Origin: Sediminibacterium sp.
Lineage (GTDB): Bacteria; Bacteroidota; Bacteroidia; Chitinophagales; Chitinophagaceae
Direction: 5' to 3'
Length of the DNA: 7,178 bases
NCBI GenBank assembly: GCA_017987615.1
Contig: JAGNTI010000067.1
Span: 1-7,178 of the forward strand
Within the stretch, counting starts at the first letter, position 1, and each line of letters begins with the position of its first letter. The notes beneath the pieces were generated by a model. It was not told the DNA's origin, did no database searches, and worked only from the letters and a program-made list of their open reading frames with translations. This document shows, in pieces, positions 1-6,629 of the stretch. A program made the translations under genes and the position numbers.

Positions 1-117
1 ATTTTTAAAGCAATAAGCTTAATGCTTCCTTTACGCGTTAGTCAAGAAGAAGAAGAAATTGGATTAGATGCAACACAACACGATGAAAAATATGGCAGAA
101 ACCCACATAAAATATAA
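1..117 (+). CDS. amt: Ammonium transporter Amt, C-terminal end (partial)
   Basis: This is the last 38 codons of a gene that begins before the window; frame 1 is open from base 1 to the TAA at 115-117. The peptide ends a membrane helix (IFKAISLMLPLRVS) and continues into an acidic tail, QEEEEIGLDATQHDEKYG. The pattern 'R-V-S-x-E-E-E-x-x-G-L-D-x-x-x-H-x-E' is the cytoplasmic C-terminal tail of Amt/MEP/Rh family ammonium transporters, which gates the trimer and is where PII (GlnK) signalling proteins act. The product would carry ammonium across the inner membrane. The PII gene, if it is adjacent, must lie upstream, since the next gene here encodes an outer-membrane barrel. The family call rests only on this tail, but the motif is distinctive. 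Confidence 0.85.
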   Translation: MFKAISLMLPLRVSQEEEEIGLDATQHDEKYGRNPHKI

Positions 118-124
118 AAAAACA

Positions 125-172
125 AGGTACAGTCTTGATTAAATTCTCTGACCAGAATTTAAGACTGTACCT
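125..172 (+). terminator. Compound hairpin between amt and the porin gene (terminator or attenuator)
   Basis: A perfect 12-bp inverted repeat (aggtacagtctt at 125-136, aagactgtacct at 161-172) encloses a second perfect 7-bp stem (aaattct at 141-147, agaattt at 154-160) with a 6-base loop. A 4-base bulge (137-140) on the 5' side separates the stems. Seven A residues (116-122) precede the structure; only a weak, interrupted T stretch (ctcttagttt) follows. It sits 7 bases after the amt stop and 24 bases before the porin start. It could end the amt transcript, reduce read-through into the porin gene, or protect a processed 3' end. The missing U-run makes a classical intrinsic terminator on the + strand uncertain. 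Confidence 0.65.
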
Positions 173-196
173 CTTAGTTTACTAAAAACCAACACA

Positions 197-1216
197 ATGT
201 TAAAGAAAATTCTAATTGCTAGTGCAATTTGCTGCACTATTGTTCCCTCATTTGCGCAAAAAGACAGTACAAAAAAATCTAACACAACATTTACAGCCTA
301 TGTAGATGGCTACTTCAGGGGATTACTAAAAAACGGCGACGGTAGCAATAATAACTATACCAGTTTTACAAATTCCCACAACAGTTTTCAACTTGGCATG
401 GCAAGTATTAAAATCGACCAAAGTTTTGGAAAATTGATCGCTAGTGTTGACCTAGGCGCCGGAAAAAGAGCAGATGAATTTTCCTACAATGACCATGATG
501 TAATATCGCATATTAAACAAGCCACACTCTCCTACTTAGTTTCTGATAAACTGAAATTAACTGCTGGAAAATTTTCTACGCATATAGGATATGAATTACT
601 AGACGCTACAAGCAATAGGAATTATAGTATGTCCTATGGATTTTCGTATGGTCCATTTTTTCATACAGGCTTTAAAGCGGATCTTAGTTTAGGTGGTAAA
701 TCAGCACTTATGATAGGTGTTGCTGACCCCACAGATTATTCAAGCTTTAATAAAAACCCAAAATATATAATAGCACAATTTAGTACAGCCTCCCCCAATG
801 ATAAATTGAAAGGTTATTTGAATCTTGTGCATGGAGATCTCACTACACAATATAATTTGGTGCTACTTGCCAGCTTATCTGACAAAATTAGTGCTGTATT
901 TGATGGAAGCATCAACCAGCAAAAAATGGGCAACTTATTTAGCAATTGGACTTCAAAAGCTTTTTATGTAAATTATGATATTTCCGAAAAATTTGGATTA
1001 ACCATTAGGGAAGATTTTTTTAGTGATCGAAATTTGAATCCAATTGGAATTGGCAGCTTAAATGCAACCACTTTGTCTGGAAAGATAAAAGTTAAAAAAC
1101 TAACACTAATCCCTGAATTTAGATTAGATAGAGGTAACACGCCATTATTTGATACAAAATCAGGATATACTAGCAGCGCCTCCAACTTTATACTAGCAGC
1201 CATATACGCGTTTTAA
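197..1216 (+). CDS. Outer-membrane beta-barrel porin, OmpL-like (BBP2 family)
   Basis: 339 aa. The N-terminus is a signal peptide (MLKKILIASA, then a hydrophobic core), with likely cleavage near PSFA-Q at residue 20-21. The mature part is a series of short amphipathic strands rich in aromatic residues and Asn/Ser/Gly, ending in phenylalanine (AAIYAF), as BAM-inserted barrels do. The segment LTAGKFSTHIGYELLD (121-136) followed by NYSMSYGFSYGPFFHTG (142-158) and GVADPTD (174-180) resembles the putative beta-barrel porin-2 (OmpL-like) family. The protein should lie in the outer membrane as a small-solute channel. It follows amt by 79 bases, across a hairpin, and precedes plsC by 29 bases. An outer-membrane partner for nitrogen uptake is a reasonable inference, but the substrate is unknown. 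The ATG at 197 places the signal peptide correctly; no Shine-Dalgarno sequence is seen, which is normal for Bacteroidota. Confidence 0.88.
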   Translation: MLKKILIASAICCTIVPSFAQKDSTKKSNTTFTAYVDGYFRGLLKNGDGSNNNYTSFTNSHNSFQLGMASIKIDQSFGKLIASVDLGAGKRADEFSYNDHDVISHIKQATLSYLVSDKLKLTAGKFSTHIGYELLDATSNRNYSMSYGFSYGPFFHTGFKADLSLGGKSALMIGVADPTDYSSFNKNPKYIIAQFSTASPNDKLKGYLNLVHGDLTTQYNLVLLASLSDKISAVFDGSINQQKMGNLFSNWTSKAFYVNYDISEKFGLTIREDFFSDRNLNPIGIGSLNATTLSGKIKVKKLTLIPEFRLDRGNTPLFDTKSGYTSSASNFILAAIYAF

Positions 1217-1245
1217 TAGTTCCAATATAGTAAGCAATCGAAAAA

Positions 1246-2034
1246 ATGCTTAAGTTAGCATTCATGAATTGGGGGATTCGCATCATCAGATACATCTATA
1301 GCATTTACGCACTACTTACTTTTGTTGTCGTAATGCTATGCGTGATGCCGTTTGTTTTTTTAGCCATTCCATTTGGAAGGGTAAAAGGCGGCAATTTTAT
1401 TTATCATTTATGTAAAATATGGGCAGGGGTTTGGTATGTTTTTTTAGGTGTGAGACACCAAGAAATTCATGAAATTGAACACGAAAAAAGCAGGCAATAT
1501 ATTTTTATTGCCAACCACAATTCATACATGGATATCCCTCCTATTGTATTAATTGCGCATAGCCCACTGCGTATACTCGGTAAATATGAGTCATCAAAAA
1601 TCCCGGTGTTTGGATGGATTTATAGACAGGCAGTAATACTAGTGGACAGAAGTAACGCCGAAAGAAGATCACAAAGTGTTAGGGCATTAAAGCAGGCCAT
1701 TGCTGATGGTCTATCGATATTCTTATTCCCTGAAGGCACATTTAATGAATCGGAACAACCCCTTAAATCCTTTTTTGATGGTGCTTTCCGAATTGCCATA
1801 GAAACACAAACACCCATCAAGCCACTCCTATTTATTGATACCATGGAGCGTATGCACTTTTCTACGGTTTTTTCAATAACCCCAGGCAAAAGCAGGGTGG
1901 TTTATTTAGCGGACATTCCAGTAGAAGGCTTAACCATGGAAGACCTACCAGCATTAAAAGCAAAAGCCTACCAATTAATGGAAGAAGGCCTAAAAAGATA
2001 CCGCAAATATCCAACCGTTTTAAGCGTATTTTAG
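1246..2034 (+). CDS. plsC: 1-acyl-sn-glycerol-3-phosphate acyltransferase (PlsC family)
   Basis: 262 aa, close to the usual length for the family. The enzyme transfers an acyl chain to the sn-2 position of lysophosphatidic acid, making phosphatidic acid for phospholipid synthesis at the inner face of the inner membrane. A strongly hydrophobic segment at about residues 14-42 is the membrane anchor. The catalytic HX4D motif is NHNSYMD (His91, Asp96), the second block is ILVDRSNAERR (131-141), the glycerol-phosphate-binding block is FPEGT (161-165), and TPIKPLLF (189-196) matches the last conserved block. All key residues are present. A second in-frame ATG at residue 7 (1264) is an alternative start. 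The TAG stop at 2032-2034 lies in the same frame as priA, 15 bases before its start. Ornithine-lipid or other lyso-lipid acyltransferases share these motifs, so the exact acceptor is inferred. Confidence 0.92.
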   Translation: MLKLAFMNWGIRIIRYIYSIYALLTFVVVMLCVMPFVFLAIPFGRVKGGNFIYHLCKIWAGVWYVFLGVRHQEIHEIEHEKSRQYIFIANHNSYMDIPPIVLIAHSPLRILGKYESSKIPVFGWIYRQAVILVDRSNAERRSQSVRALKQAIADGLSIFLFPEGTFNESEQPLKSFFDGAFRIAIETQTPIKPLLFIDTMERMHFSTVFSITPGKSRVVYLADIPVEGLTMEDLPALKAKAYQLMEEGLKRYRKYPTVLSVF

Positions 2035-2049
2035 CACAAAATTGGGCCA

Positions 2050-4491
2050 TTGTTTGCAGAAATTATAATACCACTTGCTTTACCTAAAAACTATACATGG
2101 GCTATCCCTGCTAGGTTTCAGGCACTTGTGAGCCCAGGTATAAGAGTAGAAGTATTACTTGGACGCAACAAAAAATATGCAGGCATCATTAAAAAAATCA
2201 CCCTCGAAAAGCCTGCTGCTTTTGAACCCAAAGAAATCTTACAGGTCATAGACGAAACCCCCATCCTACACCCTACACAACTAGAATTTTGGGAATGGAT
2301 TGCGGCCTATTATATGTGTACCGAAGGGGAAGTGATGCAAGCCGCTGTGCCAGCCAATTTAAAATTAACCAGCGAAAGTATTTTAATTTGGAACGAAGAC
2401 CGTACACTCGATTTTTCAGATTTAACCGACAACGAATATATAGTAGCCGAAGCGCTGCACATCAAAAAAGAATTAAGACTTTCGGAAGTGCAACAATTGG
2501 TGGACAGTTCACACGTGTATCCGCTTATTAAAAAACTCATTGAAAAAGAAGTATGCTTTATTTGGGAAGCATTGAAAGATAAATACAAAGCAAAAAGAGA
2601 AACCTTTATTCGGTTATCAGAAACCTATAATAGTGAAGCAAGTATCGAAACGCTTTTAAACAACTGGACAAAAGCCCCCAAACAAATGGAACTGTTACTT
2701 GCATTTATCCATTTGCAAAAAACGCAGGATACTGTTATTCAATCAGAACTATTAAAAAAAGCAGGTGCCAGTGCAGCACAATTAAAAGGACTTATCGAAA
2801 AAGGAATTTTAATAGCAGAAAAAAAAGCGGTAGACCGTTTTAATTACGGAATAAATAATGCCGAATTAGAAAACACCTACACCCTATCAGAAGCACAAAC
2901 AAATGCTTACGATAACCTCGTTACCTTATTTGACACAAAACCTGTTTGTTTACTGCATGGCGTAACGGCTAGTGGTAAAACGCAGATTTATATAAAACTC
3001 ATAGAATCCTTTATAGCAAAGGATCAGCAGGCATTGTACATGCTTCCTGAAATTGCATTAACGGCGCAAATGATACGCCGTTTACAATATTACTTTGGCG
3101 ACAAAATTGCTATTTACCATTCTAAATTTAATGCCAACGAACGCGTAGAAATTTGGAATAAAGTAAATTCGGGACAAATAAAAATTGTACTAGGCGCCAG
3201 GTCATCACTATTATTACCGTTTAAAAATTTAGGTCTCATTATTGCCGACGAAGAGCATGACCCTTCATACAAGCAACAAGATCCTGCACCACGTTACCAT
3301 GCTAGAGACGCCGCTATTTATTATGCAACCCTCTTTAATGCCAAAGTATTACTCGGTAGCGCAACACCTTCTATAGAATCGTATTATAATGCGCTTCAAC
3401 AAAAATTTGGACTGGTAAGTTTACAAGAACGATTTGGTGCAGCAACACTCCCTACCATTGATATTATCAATGTTCAAAAATTACCTAAAAAAGGAAAAAT
3501 AGCCCTCACCGAACCACTTATTGCTGCTATACAAGAAACACTTGCTAAAAATAAACAAGTTATCTTATTCCAGAATCGAAGAGGTTATGCGCCTTACATG
3601 ATTTGTGATACCTGTGGATGGATTCCGCAGTGTAAACAGTGTGACGTAACACTCACCTACCATAAAGCAAAAAATACCTTAACCTGTCATTACTGCGGTA
3701 GCAATTACCCAGTTGTACATCAGTGCGCGGCTTGCGGTAGCAACCAGTTTACACAAAAGAATTTTGGCACCGAGCAAATACAAGAACTCTTGTCGGAACT
3801 ATTACCAGATGCTCGCATTGCCCGCATGGATCATGATAGTGTAAAAGGAAAAAATGAACACGACGCACTCATTAAATTATTTGAACAACGCGCCATTGAT
3901 ATATTGGTAGGTACACAAATGGTGGTTAAAGGGCTCGATTTTGAACACGTAAATTTAGTAGGCATTATTGACGCCGATGGTATTTTAAGCTTCACAGATT
4001 TTAGGGTCAATGAAAAAGCCTATCAACTGATGGAGCAAGTAAGCGGCCGTGCCGGTCGTAAAGATGATCAAGGAAAGGTACTTATTCAAGTAAGCCAGGC
4101 CAACCATCCGGTATTACAATTTGTACAACAGCATAACTATCCAGCACTCTTTGATTTTGAAATACACAATAGGCAGGCCTTTAATTATCCTCCGTTTTCA
4201 CGAATCATACTTATTACCTGTAAACACGTAGATAAAAACATAGCACAGGAGGCCGCTAATATATTAATGCGGGGCTTAAGCAGCAGTTATGGTAAATATA
4301 TTACAGGGCCCGCTCAACCCCTTGTAGACCGAATTAGAAACCAATATTTATGGGAACTACTTTGTAAGATTCCAAAACAACAAGTAAGTATTGGCACATT
4401 TAAAAATAGGTTGCAACAACAAATTATGATTCTGCAAACCAACAAAAGATATAGATCAGTGAGCATTGTTATCAATGTAGATCCCCTATAA
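2050..4491 (+). CDS. priA: Primosomal protein N' (replication restart helicase PriA)
   Basis: 813 aa, somewhat longer than the enterobacterial enzyme. PriA binds abandoned forks and D-loops, unwinds the lagging arm and reloads the replicative helicase. The start is TTG at 2050, chosen because it gives MFAEIIIPLALPKNYTW, the conserved start of the 3'-DNA-binding domain; no ATG lies between it and the plsC stop. Domains in order are the DNA-binding and winged-helix region (1 to about 290), Walker A GVTASGKT (304-311), Walker B DEEH (400-403), and helicase motif III GSATPS (436-441). The zinc region then carries all eight cysteines (519, 522, 528, 531, 546, 549, 559, 562), followed by GTQMVVKGLDF (621-631), the arginine-finger motif QVSGRAGR (663-670), and the C-terminal domain with YPPFSRI (713-719) ending in VDPL. 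It appears complete and active, and is probably co-transcribed with plsC. Confidence 0.97.
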   Translation: MFAEIIIPLALPKNYTWAIPARFQALVSPGIRVEVLLGRNKKYAGIIKKITLEKPAAFEPKEILQVIDETPILHPTQLEFWEWIAAYYMCTEGEVMQAAVPANLKLTSESILIWNEDRTLDFSDLTDNEYIVAEALHIKKELRLSEVQQLVDSSHVYPLIKKLIEKEVCFIWEALKDKYKAKRETFIRLSETYNSEASIETLLNNWTKAPKQMELLLAFIHLQKTQDTVIQSELLKKAGASAAQLKGLIEKGILIAEKKAVDRFNYGINNAELENTYTLSEAQTNAYDNLVTLFDTKPVCLLHGVTASGKTQIYIKLIESFIAKDQQALYMLPEIALTAQMIRRLQYYFGDKIAIYHSKFNANERVEIWNKVNSGQIKIVLGARSSLLLPFKNLGLIIADEEHDPSYKQQDPAPRYHARDAAIYYATLFNAKVLLGSATPSIESYYNALQQKFGLVSLQERFGAATLPTIDIINVQKLPKKGKIALTEPLIAAIQETLAKNKQVILFQNRRGYAPYMICDTCGWIPQCKQCDVTLTYHKAKNTLTCHYCGSNYPVVHQCAACGSNQFTQKNFGTEQIQELLSELLPDARIARMDHDSVKGKNEHDALIKLFEQRAIDILVGTQMVVKGLDFEHVNLVGIIDADGILSFTDFRVNEKAYQLMEQVSGRAGRKDDQGKVLIQVSQANHPVLQFVQQHNYPALFDFEIHNRQAFNYPPFSRIILITCKHVDKNIAQEAANILMRGLSSSYGKYITGPAQPLVDRIRNQYLWELLCKIPKQQVSIGTFKNRLQQQIMILQTNKRYRSVSIVINVDPL

Positions 4492-4552
4492 ATTCAGATG
4501 TGCTTATTTTTTAAACGATCATTATTTCGCAACTGAACTGAAAATTTTTGAC

Positions 4553-4585
4553 AAAAAAAAAGAGCTGCCGTAAGGCAGCTCTTTT
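4553..4585. terminator. Bidirectional intrinsic terminator between priA and the OmpA gene
   Basis: The perfect 9-bp stem agagctgcc (4561-4569) / ggcagctct (4574-4582) has a gtaa tetraloop and extends by three A-T pairs. On the leftward strand the stem is followed by a run of nine T (complement of 4553-4561), a strong intrinsic terminator for the OmpA gene that ends at 4606. On the rightward strand the tail is only cttttaat, a weaker terminator for priA, which ends 61 bases before the A-run. The convergent arrangement fits a shared terminator. The rest of 4492-4605 shows nothing else I can support. Confidence 0.9.
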
Positions 4586-4605
4586 AATATCGAGTCAATT
4601 ACGTA

Positions 4606-5964
4606 TTAGTAATTTAATTTTAATTCTACTCTTCTGTTAGCAGAACGTCCTTTTGCAGTTTTGTTATCAGCAATTGGATTTTTAGAACCAAATCCTACTA
4701 CCATGATTTTTGCTGCATCAACTTTACCTTTTGTTGTTAAGTATGTTTGAACAGATTTTGCACGATTTTCAGATAAAGGATCGTTGATAGCATCAGTACC
4801 TGTGTTATCGCAATGACCTTCAACACTTAATTTTAAGTTAGCATCTTCATTTAAAGCTTTTGCTACTTTATTTAATCCTTTGAAAGAGCTAGAAGCTAAT
4901 TTAGCGCTACCAGTTACAAAAGTGATTTTCTTAGCACCATCTAAAACGGTTTTAGCTACTTCTTGCTTAATTGCAGGGCAACCATTGTTTTCTTTAACAC
5001 CAGCAAGTGTTGGGCACTTATCTTCTTCGTCGTTAACACCATCTTTATCGGTATCTGGAACAGGACAACCTTGGTAACGTGCAACACCAGCTACAGTAGG
5101 ACACTTGTCTTCTTCATCATTGATACCATCTTTATCAGTATCAGGAATTGGACAACCTTGGTATTTAGCTAAACCTTTTACAGTTGGGCATTTATCATTT
5201 TCGTCATTCACACCGTCACCATCTGTATCAGGTACAGGGCAACCATCATATTTTGCAACACCTGCTACAGTTGGACATTTGTCTTTGCTGTCAACCAAAC
5301 CATCATTATCGCTATCTTTTTCAGGAGCTGGTGGTGGTGGAGGTGTAACTTTTACTGGCTCTGGTCTATCCTTAATTGGAGAAACGATACCAATGTTATA
5401 AGTAAAATGATTGGTTGCTAAAGTTGACATAGCAGTTTTGTGCACGAAATTTGTAGTTAAGAAATTATCATTTCCTAATTTAAATTGCATACCAACTCCA
5501 ATTGGAGCATATGTAGCAAAATAAGTTCCGCCGTACATAGAAGCACCAGCACCAATTGTAAAGTAAGGAACTAAGAAATAGTTATCCTTTAACATTTTTA
5601 CATTAACAGCAACATCCGCTTCAAGTAACATTCTTTTAGCTGAAGGAACTGCAATACCAGATTTTGCTCTGAATGGATATCTTACTGAAGAAGCTCCAAC
5701 GTTCACTTGTAAATCAATATAATCAGAAAGACCTTCTACATACTGAAAAGACATACCTGGATCTAAATCTTTGATTTTAGTCCACTGGTTGTTAGTGATA
5801 ACAGATGATGCTGAACCAGCACCAATTAAAGCTGCAGTTGTTACATCTTGCAATTGAAAATGGAATCCAATTGATGGTCTTTTTTTATAACTGATTGGGG
5901 TAGTTTGCGCAGTAGCAGAAACAGCCATTCCAATCACGATTAAAGAAAAGAGTAATTTCTTCAT
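4606..5964 (-). CDS. OmpA-family protein with thrombospondin type 3 repeats
   Basis: 452 aa. The start at 5964 gives a clear signal peptide (MKKLLFSLIVIGMAVSATA, cleavage around residue 19-20). An in-frame ATG 66 bases upstream (6030) is rejected because it adds a polar leader and would place the promoter inside the gene. Domains in order are an N-terminal beta-barrel-like region (about 21-200), a proline-rich linker (Pro208-212), four 29-residue calcium-binding TSP3 repeats (217-332) of the form DxDxDGxxDxxDxCP, and a C-terminal OmpA/MotB domain (about 346-452). That last domain keeps Asp386 (in GHCD) and Arg401 (in LSENRA), which match the E. coli OmpA pair that binds diaminopimelate, plus the terminal NRRVEL signature. 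It probably anchors the outer membrane to peptidoglycan and is likely abundant. It is read alone, with its own promoter and terminator. Confidence 0.95.
   Translation of the reverse strand: MKKLLFSLIVIGMAVSATAQTTPISYKKRPSIGFHFQLQDVTTAALIGAGSASSVITNNQWTKIKDLDPGMSFQYVEGLSDYIDLQVNVGASSVRYPFRAKSGIAVPSAKRMLLEADVAVNVKMLKDNYFLVPYFTIGAGASMYGGTYFATYAPIGVGMQFKLGNDNFLTTNFVHKTAMSTLATNHFTYNIGIVSPIKDRPEPVKVTPPPPPAPEKDSDNDGLVDSKDKCPTVAGVAKYDGCPVPDTDGDGVNDENDKCPTVKGLAKYQGCPIPDTDKDGINDEEDKCPTVAGVARYQGCPVPDTDKDGVNDEEDKCPTLAGVKENNGCPAIKQEVAKTVLDGAKKITFVTGSAKLASSSFKGLNKVAKALNEDANLKLSVEGHCDNTGTDAINDPLSENRAKSVQTYLTTKGKVDAAKIMVVGFGSKNPIADNKTAKGRSANRRVELKLNY
4969..5316 (-). repeat. Four tandem 87-bp units coding TSP3 calcium-binding repeats
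   Basis: The units lie at 5230-5316, 5143-5229, 5056-5142 and 4969-5055 in reading order. Each encodes 29 residues of the form D-x-D-x-D-G-x-x-D-x-x-D-K-C-P-T, then a short spacer and G-C-P. The two cysteines per unit and the aspartates that coordinate calcium are kept in all four. The second and third units share the spacer pattern KYQGCPIP/RYQGCPVP; the last is the most diverged (KENNGCPAI), as expected at the edge of an array. All units have equal length with no indels, so a gain or loss of units would keep the frame. Confidence 0.93.
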
Positions 5965-5987
5965 AAACAGTTTTTTATTAATTATTG

Positions 5988-6019
5988 CAAAAATACAAGG
6001 TGAAAGTGATTTTGAGAAA
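5988..6019 (-). promoter_or_regulatory. Bacteroidota-type promoter of the OmpA gene
   Basis: Read on the minus strand, TATTTTTG (5995-5988) matches the Bacteroidota -7 consensus TAnnTTTG at every defined position. Twenty bases upstream lies TTTC (6019-6016), three of four matches to the -33 TTTG element. The -7 element ends 23 bases before the ATG at 5964, which predicts a short leader of roughly 15-20 bases. The leader shows no Shine-Dalgarno sequence and is A/T-rich, typical of highly translated genes in this phylum. Confidence 0.65.
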
Positions 6020-6030
6020 AAATTAATCAA

Positions 6031-6052
6031 AAAGTAGGGTATTAATTTACCC
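6031..6052 (-). terminator. Possible weak terminator after the RlpA-like gene
   Basis: Read leftwards, a 5-bp stem GGGTA/TACCC (6052-6048 and 6041-6037) closes a six-base AATTAA loop and is followed by TAC and then TTTTT (complement of 6029-6033). It lies 15 bases past the rlpA stop and upstream of the OmpA promoter, the right place for a terminator. The stem is short and the T-run is offset by three bases, so read-through into the OmpA gene is possible. Confidence 0.4.
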
Positions 6053-6067
6053 CAATCGGTGTAAAAT

Positions 6068-6517
6068 CTACTTATTGGGCAGTTTTTCTACTTTTTGAAC
6101 TAAAACCTTCCCTATTCCTTGCTTAAATATGCCAATTTCTTTGGCTGCCACCCTTGTCAAATCAACAATACGACCCTTTTTGGACATAGATTTTCCCATA
6201 CGGTCATTGATCTTGACAATTACAAACAAATTGTTTTTTGGATTTACCACTTTTACATAAATCCCTAATGGATAATGGTTACTAGCTGCGGTATAATTGA
6301 CATGGCTAAATGTAGCACCGGTAGCTGTTTTTCTTCCTTCAAATTTGAGGCTATAATAACTTGCAGTTCCTTTTTTAATAGGTCCAACCGGCTTGTATCC
6401 GACCTCCTGAAAGTAAACATTTGCAACCGTATCGTCATTTTGCTGAGCACTAGCCTGCAAAACCCATAAAGCGGAGGTTAGGAGCAATAACAAAGGGTAT
6501 TTAAAAATGCTAGGCAT
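6068..6517 (-). CDS. Small secreted RlpA-like double-psi beta-barrel protein
   Basis: 149 aa. The start at 6517 gives MPSIFKYPLLLLL and a signal peptide ending near ASA-Q (24-25); an upstream in-frame ATG (6562) adds only a non-typical leader. The mature part is a single RlpA-like domain: KGTASYYSLKFEGRKTATG (49-67), YTAASNHYPLG (75-85), VKVVNPKNNL (88-97), INDR (103-106) and GRIVDLTRVAA (115-125). RlpA proteins are septal-ring lytic transglycosylases that cleave peptidoglycan strands lacking stem peptides. Here the position of the usual TAAH histidine is Ser79, with a His two residues later, and the NDRGPF block reads NDRMGKSM, so activity is uncertain. There is no lipobox, no cysteine and no SPOR domain, so it should be a soluble periplasmic or exported protein. 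The gene stands 97 bases or more from each neighbouring gene. Confidence 0.85.
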   Translation of the reverse strand: MPSIFKYPLLLLLTSALWVLQASAQQNDDTVANVYFQEVGYKPVGPIKKGTASYYSLKFEGRKTATGATFSHVNYTAASNHYPLGIYVKVVNPKNNLFVIVKINDRMGKSMSKKGRIVDLTRVAAKEIGIFKQGIGKVLVQKVEKLPNK

Positions 6518-6581
6518 ATCCTTAAAGTTACAATAAATAACAGTGAAAAGAAAAAAATACAAAATCAGGACGCCTTAATAT

Positions 6582-6621
6582 TCAATTAAAAATTGAGGTA
6601 GCGTTTACAAGAAAATGTAAA
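6582..6621 (-). other. Two small inverted repeats between the DUF952 and RlpA-like genes
   Basis: The 6518-6629 gap holds tttaca (6604-6609)/tgtaaa (6616-6621), with a six-base loop, and tcaatt (6582-6587)/aattga (6591-6596), with a three-base loop. Read leftwards they follow the DUF952 stop in sequence, and the second contains a run of five T. They may form a weak terminator for the aroC-DUF952 transcript or an operator for the RlpA-like gene. Both are AT-rich six-pair stems that can occur by chance. A partial -7-like element, TATTTTTT (6559-6552), lies 34 bases before the RlpA-like start, but no convincing -33 box is spaced with it. Confidence 0.25.
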
Positions 6622-6629
6622 TCAATTAT

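Noticed and set aside
973..2050. Several minus-strand open frames of 60-90 codons opposite the porin and plsC genes
   Set aside because: They overlap well-supported + strand genes whose signal peptide, barrel end and HX4D/FPEGT motifs leave no doubt about strand. No promoter or family match supports the antisense frames.
2289..2588. Open frames on both strands inside the priA N-terminal region
   Set aside because: They lie wholly within the continuous 813-codon PriA frame and show only composition-driven peptides.
4880..5401. Long open frames on the + strand opposite the OmpA gene
   Set aside because: They lie antisense to the TSP3 repeats and OmpA domain. Their openness follows from the regular Asp/Gly/Cys/Pro codon pattern of the repeats, and their translations resemble no family I recognise.
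5965..6030. A 22-residue N-terminal extension of the OmpA-family protein
   Set aside because: The extension precedes a perfect signal peptide beginning at 5964 and would cover the promoter-like -7 and -33 boxes.
6518..6562. A 15-residue N-terminal extension of the RlpA-like protein
   Set aside because: The start at 6517 gives a compact signal peptide; the extension is hydrophobic-aromatic with an internal break and adds no recognisable element.
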